Notes: generated by a model not told the origin, from the sequence alone. DNA of 64,000 bases from Thermococcus paralvinellae (GCF_000517445.1 NZ_CP006965.1:1-64000); one strand, 5' to 3'; shown: positions 47,717 through 56,810, counted from the stretch's first letter. Numbers and translations are program-made.

Positions 47717-48880
47717 TTAGGCCTTTGCCCAGTATTCCTTTTCTTCAATCATTGCGCTAATCATTTCATCTTCATCTTTGAACATAGTTCTCCTTGACGG
47801 ATTTTGCATCCCATAGAACTCCATAAATGGGCTTGGTCTCCTCTTAAATGGATAGTAGAGGTAAATTGCTGCCAAAGTTCTGTAAGCCTCTGCCATTTCA
47901 CTTATAACTCCAGCTGAAATTCCTTCAGCATAGTGATAGACAGCTATCGCCTTGCTTACGTCAACTAAATTAAAGTCCCTTTCTACTAACTGTCTTCTTA
48001 AAATGTCGGTTGCCTGCTCTATGTCTTCTCTATCAAGTTCCTCAACTTCTTCTCCATCAAAGATGTTCTTGATTTTGATTTTCCTTATTTCTGGATTCTT
48101 TTCGACTTGGTTGTCGTACTCTGCAACAATCCACCAGTCATCCAAAGCACCAGGATCGAGAACAGTAAAGTGCTTGCTGAGCTTTTCATAGAATCCTCTA
48201 ACGCGGTGATAATACTCCTCTTCATGCCCAGTCATCGGGTAGCTGAGGTAAACGAGGGGCTTCTCTTTCTCGTGGAATATTAAATCTATGAACGTTTGAT
48301 AGGGATGTCTTATTCCAAACTGAATGATATAGCGTACTTCTATCCCCTCTTTTTTCAGTTCGTGGATTAGGGTTTTAACGTGGTTTATTGCATCCTCACG
48401 CCACATAACTAAGGTGGTCAGCTTTATGTTATCCTTTTCATTTCCAAATCGTTCGAACCATTCTGGGTCGTTTATAATCCTTCTTCTGACGCTTAGAATA
48501 TCATCAAGCATTATTACAACCCTATCTGGTTTCAACAGTTTTAAATTACTCAGTGTGAAGCCCAAAACGCTCCCGCTTCCCCACCTGAAGAGAGAAGGTG
48601 TTGAGACTAGGTGAAACTTTTTGTCACTTTCGTCTATATCTTTTCTGATTTTCTCAAAAGCTTCATCTCTAATGTCATTCATTAAATCTGGATGGCTTAT
48701 TGCAAAGTCGAGAACATTTTTTCTTGTAATTTTAACCCCTCTGTCCTTTCCTACTTCTTTGAGGTATTCAAAAACATGATAATAAGCATAATTTTCTCCT
48801 TCCGCAAGTCTTAGGGCTTCCTCAATGTACTCATCTCTGCCGTTTAATGGCGGCCCGGTTAAAAGAATAACTTCTTTCAT
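47717..48880 (-). CDS. Nucleotide kinase-like protein with degenerate P-loop
   Basis: The 387-residue protein starts MKEVILLTGPPLNGRDEYIE, a position where a Walker A motif GxxxxGK[ST] would be; here it reads GPPLNGRD, so the Lys and Ser/Thr are missing. The rest contains KPDRVVIMLDDILSVRRRII and a second alpha/beta part with VYLSYPMTGHEEEYYHRV. It resembles the adenylate-kinase-like proteins of Thermococcales that have no assigned role. The start at ATG 48880 is fixed by GGAGGTGGGAAA just upstream; the 49 in-frame codons further upstream overlap the proteasome gene and look non-coding. Confidence 0.7.
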   Translation of the reverse strand: MKEVILLTGPPLNGRDEYIEEALRLAEGENYAYYHVFEYLKEVGKDRGVKITRKNVLDFAISHPDLMNDIRDEAFEKIRKDIDESDKKFHLVSTPSLFRWGSGSVLGFTLSNLKLLKPDRVVIMLDDILSVRRRIINDPEWFERFGNEKDNIKLTTLVMWREDAINHVKTLIHELKKEGIEVRYIIQFGIRHPYQTFIDLIFHEKEKPLVYLSYPMTGHEEEYYHRVRGFYEKLSKHFTVLDPGALDDWWIVAEYDNQVEKNPEIRKIKIKNIFDGEEVEELDREDIEQATDILRRQLVERDFNLVDVSKAIAVYHYAEGISAGVISEMAEAYRTLAAIYLYYPFKRRPSPFMEFYGMQNPSRRTMFKDEDEMISAMIEEKEYWAKA

Positions 48881-49027
48881 TTTCCCACCTCCATTGAAGA
48901 TATTTGAATTTTTGTTAATCAGGTTTATAAATGAAATCCTAAAATGCGAAAACTTTAAATAGTATTTAGAGTTAGGGGGTTTTGTAGGAGTTCTATCTGT
49001 TCTACCATTGCTAAAGGGGTGTTGCAC

Positions 49028-49642
49028 TTGAGTAAATTTAAAGGAACAACGACAGTAGGCATTGTTTGTAAGGGTGGAGTAGTGCTAGCAGCAGATATGA
49101 GAGCAGCCCTTGGAAACATGATTATGGCAAAGAATGTTACAAAAATCTTCCAAATTGATGAGCACTTAGCATTAGCAGGGGCAGGAAACGTTGGGGATAT
49201 CTTGAGCCTTGTCAGAATGCTCAGGGCAGAGGCTAAGCTTTACAGAGCAAGGGTTGGTAGGGAGATGAGTGTTAAGGCTTTGGCAACATTAACAGCGAAC
49301 ATTCTCAATGGAACAAAGTACTTCCCGTATTTTGGTTGGTTCTTAATTGGAGGCTATGATAAAAAGCCGAGGATTTATTCTGTTGATATGGCTGGAGGAA
49401 TGACTGGAGACAATTATGTTTCAGCTGGTTCTGGTATGGAGTTCGCCTATGCAGTTTTAGAAAATGAATACAAAGAGGGCATGAACATTAATGAGGGTGT
49501 TAAATTAGCGGTTAAGGCTATAAATACTGCTATTAAGAGAGATGTTTTTACAGGAGATGGAATAATGGTTGTTAAACTCACAAATAGAGGATACAAGGAA
49601 CTTAGCAAAAACGAAGTTGATAAGATTCTTAAAAGTCTTTAG
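49028..49642 (+). CDS. psmB: Proteasome beta subunit
   Basis: The 204-residue protein has a short propeptide (MSKFKG) and then [20 protein letters not shown], where autocleavage would expose the catalytic Thr; Asp and Lys of the active site follow ([18 protein letters not shown]). The central and C-terminal parts ([36 protein letters not shown]) are typical. It forms the proteolytic rings of the 20S proteasome. The TTG at 49028 is preferred because GGGGTG is 6 nt upstream; the GTG at 49019 overlaps that site. It is followed after 17 nt by fttA, as in related genomes. Confidence 0.92.
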   Translation: MSKFKGTTTVGIVCKGGVVLAADMRAALGNMIMAKNVTKIFQIDEHLALAGAGNVGDILSLVRMLRAEAKLYRARVGREMSVKALATLTANILNGTKYFPYFGWFLIGGYDKKPRIYSVDMAGGMTGDNYVSAGSGMEFAYAVLENEYKEGMNINEGVKLAVKAINTAIKRDVFTGDGIMVVKLTNRGYKELSKNEVDKILKSL

Positions 49643-49659
49643 CTTCAGAGGTGAGTGAA

Positions 49660-51606
49660 GTGATAAAGAGGGAGAGCTTTGTAGATGACATATTGAAGGA
49701 AATGAGAGAGATTATAAACCAGATAGTCCCAAGAGAAGCAAAGATAACAGATATTGAATTTGAAGGTCCTGAGCTCGTTATTTATGTTAAAAACCCGGAG
49801 GCAATAATGCAAGACGGAGATTTAATTAAGAACCTTGCTAAGGTTCTTAAAAAGAGAATTAGTGTTAGACCTGACCCCGATGTTCTTCTTCCACCTGAGA
49901 GAGCTGAAAAATTGATAAAGGAGATTGTTCCAGCTGAAGCTGAAATCACGAACATAAGTTTTGATCCCTCTGTTGGTGAGGTTATTATCGAAGCTAAAAA
50001 GCCAGGACTGGTTATTGGAAAGAACGGCGAGACATTAAGAAAGATAACTCAAAAAGTTCACTGGGCGCCGAGAGTTGTTAGAACTCCACCTCTACAGTCC
50101 CAGACAATCTATTCAATCAGACAGATACTCCAAACGGAGAGCAGAGATAGAAGAAAGTTTCTCAGAAACGTTGGAAGAAACATCTACAGAAAACCAGAGC
50201 TTAAGAGTGAGTGGATTAGGATTACCGGCCTGGGAGGATTCAGAGAAGTTGGGAGGAGTGCTTTGCTCTTGCAGACAAATGAAAGCTTTGTATTGGTTGA
50301 CTTTGGTATAAACGTTGCGACATTAAACGATCCTAAAAAAGCATTTCCCCACTTTGATGCCCCAGAATTTAGATATATTTTGAATGAAGGACTTTTGGAT
50401 GCCATAATCATTACACACGCTCACTTAGATCACAGTGGATTATTGCCATACCTTTTCCGCTACAACTTATTTGATGGGCCAATTTACACAACACCACCAA
50501 CGAGAGATTTAATGGTTTTGCTTCAGAAGGATTTCATTGAAATACAGCAGAGCAATGGTATTGAGCCTCTTTATAGACCTAAGGATATCAAGGAGGTTGT
50601 AAAACACACAATTACACTTGATTACGGAGAAGTCAGGGATATTTCCCCGGATATGAGACTCACATTGCACAATGCCGGACACATCTTAGGTTCCTCTATA
50701 GTTCACCTTCATATAGGAAATGGACTTCACAACGTAGCTGTCACTGGAGACTTTAAGTTTATTCCAACAAGACTATTTGAGCCCGCTAATGCAAGATTTC
50801 CAAGACTTGAGACATTAGTCATGGAGTCAACATATGGTGGTAGCAATGATTACCAGATGCCAAGGGAAGAGGCAGAGAAAAAGCTCATAGAAGTAATTCA
50901 CCAAACAATAAAGAGGAAAGGAAAAGTGCTTATCCCGGCAATGGCAGTTGGTAGAGCTCAGGAAATTATGATGGTTCTCGAAGAGTACGCTAGAGTTGGT
51001 GGAATTGACGTGCCAATATATTTGGATGGTATGATCTGGGAAGCAACAGCAATTCACACAGCCTATCCAGAATACTTAAGCAAAAGCCTAAGGGATCAAA
51101 TATTCCATGAGGGGTACAATCCATTCCTGAACGAGATATTTAAGCCAGTTGCGAACTCAAAGGAAAGGCAAGATATAATTGACAGCGAAGAGCCTGCAAT
51201 CATAATAGCTTCGTCTGGTATGCTTGTTGGAGGACCAAGTGTTGAATACTTCAAGCAACTCGCTCCAGACCCAAGGAATGCCATAATTTTCGTCAGCTAT
51301 CAGGCAGAGGGAACACTTGGCAGACAGGTGCAGAGAGGTCTTAGAGAGATTCCAACAATTGGAGAAGGCGGAAGGACAGAAGTGATAAAGGTAAACATGG
51401 AAGTTTACACAATTGATGGATTCTCAGGTCACGCTGATAGGAGAGAGCTCATGAGCTATGTCGCAAAGGTTAGGCCAAGACCTGAAAGGGTGATCACAGT
51501 CCATGGTGAGCCTCAGAAATGCCTTGACTTAGCATCCAGCATTCACAAGAAATTCGGACTCTCAACAAGGGCACCAAACAATCTGGATGCAATAAGGTTA
51601 AAGTAA
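49660..51606 (+). CDS. fttA: FttA/aCPSF1 beta-CASP ribonuclease (transcription termination factor)
   Basis: The 648-residue protein has two N-terminal KH-type domains (about residues 1-140, including GLVIGKNGETLRKITQKVHW), then a metallo-beta-lactamase domain with the motif IITHAHLDHSGLLPYLF, NAGHILGSSIVHLH and AVTGDFKF, a beta-CASP insert and a C-terminal GFSGHADRRELMSYV. aCPSF1/FttA cuts RNA 3' ends and terminates transcription in archaea. The GTG at 49660 is chosen since GAGGTG lies 6 nt upstream; a GTG at 49651 is embedded in it. The proteasome beta subunit precedes it, probably in one operon. Confidence 0.95.
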   Translation: MIKRESFVDDILKEMREIINQIVPREAKITDIEFEGPELVIYVKNPEAIMQDGDLIKNLAKVLKKRISVRPDPDVLLPPERAEKLIKEIVPAEAEITNISFDPSVGEVIIEAKKPGLVIGKNGETLRKITQKVHWAPRVVRTPPLQSQTIYSIRQILQTESRDRRKFLRNVGRNIYRKPELKSEWIRITGLGGFREVGRSALLLQTNESFVLVDFGINVATLNDPKKAFPHFDAPEFRYILNEGLLDAIIITHAHLDHSGLLPYLFRYNLFDGPIYTTPPTRDLMVLLQKDFIEIQQSNGIEPLYRPKDIKEVVKHTITLDYGEVRDISPDMRLTLHNAGHILGSSIVHLHIGNGLHNVAVTGDFKFIPTRLFEPANARFPRLETLVMESTYGGSNDYQMPREEAEKKLIEVIHQTIKRKGKVLIPAMAVGRAQEIMMVLEEYARVGGIDVPIYLDGMIWEATAIHTAYPEYLSKSLRDQIFHEGYNPFLNEIFKPVANSKERQDIIDSEEPAIIIASSGMLVGGPSVEYFKQLAPDPRNAIIFVSYQAEGTLGRQVQRGLREIPTIGEGGRTEVIKVNMEVYTIDGFSGHADRRELMSYVAKVRPRPERVITVHGEPQKCLDLASSIHKKFGLSTRAPNNLDAIRLK

Positions 51607-51636
51607 CCTTTTCACTATTTATCTTTTGGTGATAGC

Positions 51637-52965
51637 ATGAGATGTCCAAACTGTGGGAGAGAGTGGATTTCTTTTGTTCCCCCTCAATGCTTATGCGATG
51701 AGCTACTTGAGATAACATATGATTACTCCAATGTTGATCCTAGAAAATGGAAAAAACGCGAGAAAGGAGTATGGAGGTATAAAGAACTTTTACCTGGAGT
51801 TAATGAGATTATAACCCTTAAAGAGGGAGGAACTCCCTTAGTGAAAGCTAAAATCGGTGAAGAGCTAAATCTTAACATCTACATAAAAGACGAGACCCGA
51901 AACCCTACGGGCTCTTTTAGGGATAGGCTTGTAACTGTTGGAGTTTCTTATGGTCTTCCTCATGCTGATAATGGTTTTATAGTTGCAAGTGATGGAAATG
52001 CTGCCGCTTCTTTGGCTGCTTACGCTGCAAGAGCTAACAAAGAGGCTTTTGTTGTAGTGCCAAGGAGGGTTGATAAAGGAAAGCTCATCCAGATGATAGC
52101 TTTTGGTGCGAAGATAATTCGCTATGGGGAGAGTGTTGATGAGTGCATAGATTATGCTAAAGAGCTTGCAAAGCTCAATGGTTTGTATGATATAACTCCA
52201 GAGAACAACATCATTGGATTAGAGGGGCAAAAAACTGTGGCTTTTGAGCTTTGGGAGGAAATAAACCCAACACATGTTGTTGTCCCAACAGGAAGCGGGA
52301 GCAACCTCTACAGCATTTATAAGGGCTTTAAAGAGCTTTGGAATATTGGAGCAATTGATGAGTTGCCGAGACTAATAGCTGTTCAGACAGATAGGTGCAA
52401 TCCAATAGCAAGTGAAATTCTGGGGATAAAACCGAAGAGAGAGTTCACGAAAGCCCTGGGGCTTTATGTTAAAGACCCAGTAAATCGAGAGAGAGCAGTT
52501 AAAGCTGTGAAAGAAAGTGGTGGAACAGCTGTTATAGTGGGGGAAGATGAACTTGACTTAGGGGAGAGGATGTTAGCCAAAGAGGGAGTTTTCGCTGAAT
52601 ATGCTTCTGCTGTTGTAGTTCCAGCTCTCCTTAAGCTCAATGATGATGGATATTTTGAAAAAGATGACAGAATTGTCCTCATTGTCACTGGCTCTGGGCT
52701 CAAGAGCTACTACATAGAGGAGCGTGAGAAGTTTTCAATTGGTGGGACCAAACTTAAAATCCTAAAATTGCTGAAAGAAAAACCTATGTATGGTTATGAA
52801 ATATGGGAGAATTTAGAAAAGCCAATGAAATATCAGGCTGTTTACCAGCACATTAAAGAGCTTGAGAGCTTAGGGCTCATAGAAGAAGCGTATAAGAAGG
52901 GAAGGAGAATTTACTATAAATTGACTGAGAAGGGACAGCGTTTATTGGAGAACTTTGAAGAATAG
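51637..52965 (+). CDS. Threonine-synthase-like protein without PLP lysine, fused to winged helix
   Basis: The 442-residue protein begins with a zinc-ribbon (MRCPNCGREW, then QCLCDE) followed by the PLP fold type II region of threonine synthase (IYIKDETRNPTGSFRDRLVT, ASDGNAAASLAAYAARANK, PTGSGSNLYSIYKGF, and VTGSGLKSY). The catalytic Lys of SFKDR is Arg95 here, so Schiff-base formation with PLP is unlikely. Residues about 370-442 form a winged-helix domain of PadR style (KILKLLKEKPMYGYEIWENL, VYQHIKELESLGLIEEAYK, GRRIYYKLTEKGQ). The combination suggests a ligand-sensing transcription regulator. The frame is intact. A canonical threonine synthase would have to be elsewhere. The ATG follows GGTGATAGC. 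Confidence 0.85.
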   Translation: MRCPNCGREWISFVPPQCLCDELLEITYDYSNVDPRKWKKREKGVWRYKELLPGVNEIITLKEGGTPLVKAKIGEELNLNIYIKDETRNPTGSFRDRLVTVGVSYGLPHADNGFIVASDGNAAASLAAYAARANKEAFVVVPRRVDKGKLIQMIAFGAKIIRYGESVDECIDYAKELAKLNGLYDITPENNIIGLEGQKTVAFELWEEINPTHVVVPTGSGSNLYSIYKGFKELWNIGAIDELPRLIAVQTDRCNPIASEILGIKPKREFTKALGLYVKDPVNRERAVKAVKESGGTAVIVGEDELDLGERMLAKEGVFAEYASAVVVPALLKLNDDGYFEKDDRIVLIVTGSGLKSYYIEEREKFSIGGTKLKILKLLKEKPMYGYEIWENLEKPMKYQAVYQHIKELESLGLIEEAYKKGRRIYYKLTEKGQRLLENFEE

Positions 52966-53012
52966 AAAGAATTTTAAAGACCTTTAAATACTAAGCCTTT
53001 TAGGTGGGAAAC

Positions 53013-53336
53013 GTGAGAGTTGAAAATAAAGTGTCACTCGTCATCTATGCAATGGGAGCTTTAGGTGGAGTAATCAGTGGTGTGCTTTCTGCTAACGCTA
53101 ATCTCGGCTACGTTGCTGGTTTACTTCTGTATTTCCTGACTCCCAAAGTGATTAAAGCAACCATTAAGGACCTCCCTGGAGAGCTGCAAGACGACAATGT
53201 TCTCCTTAGGAAATCATTTTGGGGCTTCCTGTTGTTCTGGTTCTACTTCACAATACTTGTATACAACATAGTGCTTCCACAACAACCTGTGTTCTACTCA
53301 AATCAGAGCTTATTGTATAACGCAACAAAGGGATGA
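53013..53336 (+). CDS. EMC6/DUF5379-like small membrane protein
   Basis: The 107-residue protein has three membrane helices (about residues 8-25, 29-45 and 75-95). The end of the soluble loop, LRKSFWGFLLFWFYFTILVY, resembles the archaeal EMC6-like family. Members of that family are thought to help insert or stabilise membrane proteins. A GTG at 53013 follows AGGTGGG; the alternative GTG at 53004 overlaps that site. The stop overlaps the start region of rpiA. Confidence 0.6.
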   Translation: MRVENKVSLVIYAMGALGGVISGVLSANANLGYVAGLLLYFLTPKVIKATIKDLPGELQDDNVLLRKSFWGFLLFWFYFTILVYNIVLPQQPVFYSNQSLLYNATKG

Positions 53337-54029
53337 ATGATGAATACTGAGGAGATGAAAAAGCTGGTTGCAAAGGAGGCTTTGAAATATATTGAGGACG
53401 ACATGATAGTTGGATTAGGTACTGGTTCCACAACAGCGTATTTCATCAAAATGTTGGGCAAAATGATTATGAACGAAGAGCTTTTTGATGTTTATGGATT
53501 GCCAACTTCATATCAAGCGAGAATTTTGGCTTTGGAAAGTGGAGTTCCTGTTGTCAGCTTAGACGAAGTTGATGCAATAGATATAGCCGTTGATGGGGCA
53601 GATGAGGTTGACCCGCATTTGAATCTAATTAAAGGCAGGGGAGCAGCTTTAACAATGGAGAAAATTATCGAGTACAGAGCTGGAACTTTTCTCGTTCTCG
53701 TTGATGAGTCCAAGCTTGTAGAATATCTCGGCCAAAAAATGCCTGTTCCGATTGAGGTAATTCCAGCAGCTTGGAGGGTTATAAAGGAAGAGCTTGAAGT
53801 TTTCAATGCTACAGCTGATCTCAGAATGGGTGTTAAGAAAGACGGCCCTGTAGTTACGGACAACGGAAACTTCATACTTGATGCTAAGTTTGAAAGGATT
53901 GAAGACCCTCTGGATTTAGAGATTGAACTCAACAATATTCCTGGCGTTGTGGAGAATGGAATCTTCGCAGATATAGCTGATATTGTCTTAGTTGGCACTA
54001 AAGAGGGAGTTAAGAAATTAGAGCGTTAA
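53337..54029 (+). CDS. rpiA: Ribose-5-phosphate isomerase A
   Basis: The 230-residue protein shows the RpiA signatures GLGTGSTTAYFIKMLG (phosphate loop), IDIAVDGADEVDPHLNLIKG with catalytic Asp residues, RGAALTMEKIIEYRAG, VDESKLVEYLG and TDNGNFILDAKF. It interconverts ribulose- and ribose-5-phosphate in the cytosol. The start ATG at 53337 follows immediately after the previous stop with an ATGATG pair, so 53340 is equally plausible. A long antisense frame (53513-53998) is a shadow. Confidence 0.95.
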   Translation: MMNTEEMKKLVAKEALKYIEDDMIVGLGTGSTTAYFIKMLGKMIMNEELFDVYGLPTSYQARILALESGVPVVSLDEVDAIDIAVDGADEVDPHLNLIKGRGAALTMEKIIEYRAGTFLVLVDESKLVEYLGQKMPVPIEVIPAAWRVIKEELEVFNATADLRMGVKKDGPVVTDNGNFILDAKFERIEDPLDLEIELNNIPGVVENGIFADIADIVLVGTKEGVKKLER

Positions 54030-54096
54030 AAAGAGAAAATTAAAAAGACTTGGGTTTTGATTATTCTTAACCTGTCCATTTGGATTATGGGTTCAG

Positions 54097-54402
54097 TCAC
54101 ATAAAGAATTCATCTCCGCTCTTGTTTTCTAGGCCAGGGTGTATATCAAATCTAACAACACCTACTGGCACTTTGCCTCCTACAGCTTCAGCGATTTTTG
54201 CTACCCCAACATGTCCAAATCCGCCGCAAAGTTCAATTGCGGCAATTCCTTCATCCACAAGTTCTTTTGCCACCTCACAAGCTTCATTATAATTTTTAAC
54301 TCCAACTACGTGGAGTTCTACAATCGGTGTTGCAACTACAGCTCTGTGCTTTTTAGGGTCTGCCTTAGGAGCTACAAATATAAAAGCAGCTTTCAACGCC
54401 AT
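54097..54402 (-). CDS. DUF6506-like small protein next to acetoin dehydrogenase genes
   Basis: The 101-residue protein (MALKAAFIFVAPKADPKKHR ... VATPIVELHVVGVKNYNEAC ... IELCGGFGHVGVAKIAEAVG) is a compact alpha/beta protein, resembling the small DUF6506 family; I am moderately sure of the name. It includes a FDIHPGLENKSG tail. GGTGGAAAG precedes the ATG at 54402, while the first 24 codons of the longer frame overlap the end of E1 beta and are not family-like. It is 32 nt downstream of the E1 beta stop, so it is the last gene of the acoA-acoB unit. Function unknown. Confidence 0.65.
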   Translation of the reverse strand: MALKAAFIFVAPKADPKKHRAVVATPIVELHVVGVKNYNEACEVAKELVDEGIAAIELCGGFGHVGVAKIAEAVGGKVPVGVVRFDIHPGLENKSGDEFFM

Positions 54403-54433
54403 CTTTCCACCACCAAAAATTAAATAGGAAAGG

Positions 54434-55417
54434 TCAAAGAATTTCTTTGACAGCTTTTTCGATCTTTTCAGCACTTGGAATCCATTCTTTTTCTAGGGCC
54501 GGACTAAATGGAATTGGGGTTGCTGGGGGAGTTACAAGTTTAACAGGAGCCTTTAAGTATTCAAATGCTTTACTTGCAGCTATTGCCGCTATATCTGTTG
54601 CAAAGCTACATCTTGGATAACCTTCATCGACAACAACTAACCTTCCAGTCTTCTTTATTGAATTGACTATTGTATCGACATCTAAAGGAACTAAAGTTCT
54701 TGGGTCAACCACTTCGACGCTTATTCCTTCTTCCTCAAGCTTCTTTGCGGCTTCTAATGCTTTGTGAACCATTGCCGCTGTTGCAACAATTGTAACATCT
54801 TTTCCTTCCTTCTTAACGTCAGCTTCTCCCAATGGGATTGTGTATGGTTCTTCAGGAACTGGTCCTTTAATCCCGTAAAGGCCTTTATGTTCTATAAAGA
54901 TTACGGGGTCGTCGTCCTCTATTGATGAAATTAGCAACCCTTTTGCGTCATAGGGTGTGGATGGCATGACCACTTTTAGTCCAGGGACATGAACAAAGAG
55001 GGCGTGAAGTGATTGTGAGTGTTGAGCTGCAGCTGCAAAGCCGGCTCCACAGGTTGTTCTTAGAACCATCGGAATTTTTGCTTTTCCACCAAACATATAC
55101 CTCATTTTTGCTGCTTGGTTGAATATCTGATCGAATGTAACTCCGAGGAAATCTATAAACATGAGTTCTACTACCGGTCTTAGAAGACCTGTAGCAGCGG
55201 CTCCTATAGCGGCTCCAATAAAACCAGCCTCACTTATTGGTGTGTCTCTTACTCTTTCGGGACCGTATTTCTCATAAAGCCCTGCAGTTGCTCCAAAAAT
55301 TCCTCCATATCTTCCTACATCTTCACCCATAATTATTACTTTTTCATCTTTTGACATTTCGTAATCCAATGCTTCGTTTATAGCTTGAGCGAAGGTAATT
55401 TCTCTCACCATTGCCAT
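54434..55417 (-). CDS. acoB: 2-oxoacid/acetoin dehydrogenase E1 component, beta subunit
   Basis: The 327-residue protein is a transketolase-like E1 beta subunit: ITFAQAINEALDYEMSKDEK, IMGEDVGRYGGIFGATAGLY, DTPISEAGFIGAAIGAAATG, LRTTCGAGFAAAAQHSQSLH and the C-terminal transketolase_C part with VVDPRTLVPLDVDTIVNSIK. It pairs with E1 alpha to decarboxylate a 2-oxoacid or cleave acetoin using thiamine diphosphate. It overlaps the E1 alpha gene by 13 nt, and GGGGGTG precedes the ATG. The presence of AcoX- and Lin0512-like genes nearby makes an acetoin-type substrate more likely than pyruvate. Confidence 0.9.
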   Translation of the reverse strand: MAMVREITFAQAINEALDYEMSKDEKVIIMGEDVGRYGGIFGATAGLYEKYGPERVRDTPISEAGFIGAAIGAAATGLLRPVVELMFIDFLGVTFDQIFNQAAKMRYMFGGKAKIPMVLRTTCGAGFAAAAQHSQSLHALFVHVPGLKVVMPSTPYDAKGLLISSIEDDDPVIFIEHKGLYGIKGPVPEEPYTIPLGEADVKKEGKDVTIVATAAMVHKALEAAKKLEEEGISVEVVDPRTLVPLDVDTIVNSIKKTGRLVVVDEGYPRCSFATDIAAIAASKAFEYLKAPVKLVTPPATPIPFSPALEKEWIPSAEKIEKAVKEIL

Positions 55418-56409
55418 ACTAACACCCCCTTAGTTGGGGTAGAAAACACGTCTTCCGTTAAATCCTCCTTTGTGGGCCATGGACTTTCCTCTGCAAATTT
55501 CACGGCTTCTTCAATTTCTTTCCTTGCTCTTTCCCAAACCTGCTCAAGTTCTTCTTTTGTAAATATTCCCTTTTCTAAGAGAACTTTCTCAAAGATCTTT
55601 ATTGGGTCTTTGTTTTCTTTCCACCATTCAATTTCTTCTTTTGACCTGTAAACTTGTGGATCACCCTCAAAGTGTCCTCTAAACCTGTAGGTCTTTACTT
55701 CTATCAGTGTTGGACCTTCCCCTCTTCTTGCCCTTTCAATGGCCTCTTTTGCAACTTCATAAACTGCTAAAACATCCTGGCCATCAACAGCAACTCCAGG
55801 AATTCCATATGCCTTTGCTCTTTCAGCGATGTCTTTAACATTTGTATGCTCTTTTGCTGGAAGGGATATTTGGTATTGGTTATTCTCACAAACAAAAACA
55901 ACTGGAAGTTTCCATATCGATGCTAGGTTCAAAGATTCATGAAAAGTCCCTTGGTTAGCTGCACCATCCCCAAAGAATGCAACTGCCACGCTATCGAGAC
56001 CATTTAGTTTTATCCCCAATGCTGCTCCCACTGCATGGGGGATTCCACCACCGACAATACCATTTGCTCCTAATTCTCCTACATCTAGATCGGCAATATG
56101 CATTGAGCCACCCTTGCCCTTACAGCTTCCCGTCTTTTTTCCAAAAAGCTCAGCCATTGAGGCTTTAATGTCTCCTCCCTTTGCTATATAGTGCCCATGT
56201 CCTCTGTGGGTGCTTGTAATAAAGTCGTCTTTTCTCAAATGGGCCATAATTCCTGCTGCAATGGCTTCTTCTCCAGTGTATAGGTGTACAAAGCCTGGAA
56301 CTTTTCCTTGAGCAAAGAGTTCTGCTACTCTTTCTTCATGAACCCTTATCCTAACCATAGTCTCGTACATCCACAAGAGAGTCTCTTTTGGGATTTCTTC
56401 CACTGGCAT
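55405..56409 (-). CDS. acoA: 2-oxoacid/acetoin dehydrogenase E1 component, alpha subunit
   Basis: The 334-residue protein has the E1 alpha thiamine-diphosphate motif (AVAFFGDGAANQGTFHESLN followed by CENNQYQISLPAKEH), and FVHLYTGEEAIAAGIMAHLR, HRGHGHYIAKGGD and FRGHFEGDPQVYR around the active site. The start ATG at 56409 is preceded by GGAGGGAAAC; upstream in-frame codons to 56475 lie in the intergenic promoter region. It begins a minus-strand operon with E1 beta and the DUF6506-like gene, divergent from the lipoyl/E2 operon. The shared 150-nt region holds TATA-like elements for both directions. Confidence 0.9.
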   Translation of the reverse strand: MPVEEIPKETLLWMYETMVRIRVHEERVAELFAQGKVPGFVHLYTGEEAIAAGIMAHLRKDDFITSTHRGHGHYIAKGGDIKASMAELFGKKTGSCKGKGGSMHIADLDVGELGANGIVGGGIPHAVGAALGIKLNGLDSVAVAFFGDGAANQGTFHESLNLASIWKLPVVFVCENNQYQISLPAKEHTNVKDIAERAKAYGIPGVAVDGQDVLAVYEVAKEAIERARRGEGPTLIEVKTYRFRGHFEGDPQVYRSKEEIEWWKENKDPIKIFEKVLLEKGIFTKEELEQVWERARKEIEEAVKFAEESPWPTKEDLTEDVFSTPTKGVLVWQW

Positions 56410-56559
56410 TTCGTTTCCCTCCAGTAGGTTTAGATTATACCCAAGAATAGATTTTACCAATGTCATTATCTGCAAAATTTATATATACGTTTTTCGCAAG
56501 AATTATATACAAATCACGAGTCAGTAACCTAAGAAAATTGTTATTTCGAGGTGACAACA
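56410..56559. promoter_or_regulatory. Divergent promoter of the acetoin-dehydrogenase-like cluster
   Basis: Between acoA and the lipoyl gene there are 150 nt. On the minus strand a TATA-like TATATATAAAT (about 56474-56486) should direct transcription of acoA. On the plus strand AATTATATACAAA (about 56501-56513) should direct the lipoyl gene, leaving a short leader with GAGGTGACAAC before the ATG. No clear palindromic operator was seen. Confidence 0.45.
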
Positions 56560-56805
56560 ATGAAAAAAGTAAATGTTATCATGCCAAAATTTGGTCTAAC
56601 AATGACGAAAGGAACAATAGTAGAATGGAAAAAGAAAGTAGGTGAAAGAGTAGAAAAAGGAGAAGTTATTGCAACAGTAGAGTCAGAAAAAATAACTGGG
56701 GAAGTGGAATCCCCAGCAAGCGGTATTTTAGTTGAGATTTTACATGATGTTGGAGATGAAGTTCCTATAGGAGAACCTATTGCAATTATTGAAGTGGAAG
56801 AGTGA
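56560..56805 (+). CDS. Stand-alone lipoyl domain protein
   Basis: The 81-residue protein is a complete biotinyl/lipoyl domain: MPKFGLTMTKGTIVEWKKKV, then GEVIATVESEKITGEVESPA with the lipoylated Lys44 in ESEKI, and GILVEILHDVGDEVPIGEPI. Normally this module is the N-terminus of E2, but here it is a separate gene, ending 5 nt before the E2 core. GAGGTGACAAC precedes the ATG at 56560; a GTG at 56551 overlaps that site. It would be the swinging arm of the complex, modified by the LplA encoded at 58979. Confidence 0.92.
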   Translation: MKKVNVIMPKFGLTMTKGTIVEWKKKVGERVEKGEVIATVESEKITGEVESPASGILVEILHDVGDEVPIGEPIAIIEVEE

Positions 56806-56810
56806 TAGTG

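Noticed and set aside
51637-52965. Annotation as active threonine synthase
   Set aside because: The PLP lysine is replaced by arginine and a DNA-binding domain is attached, so enzyme activity is doubtful.
53513-53998. 161-codon antisense frame over rpiA
   Set aside because: The sequence is Ser/Thr/Ile-rich, as is typical of shadow frames, and rpiA on the other strand is unambiguous.
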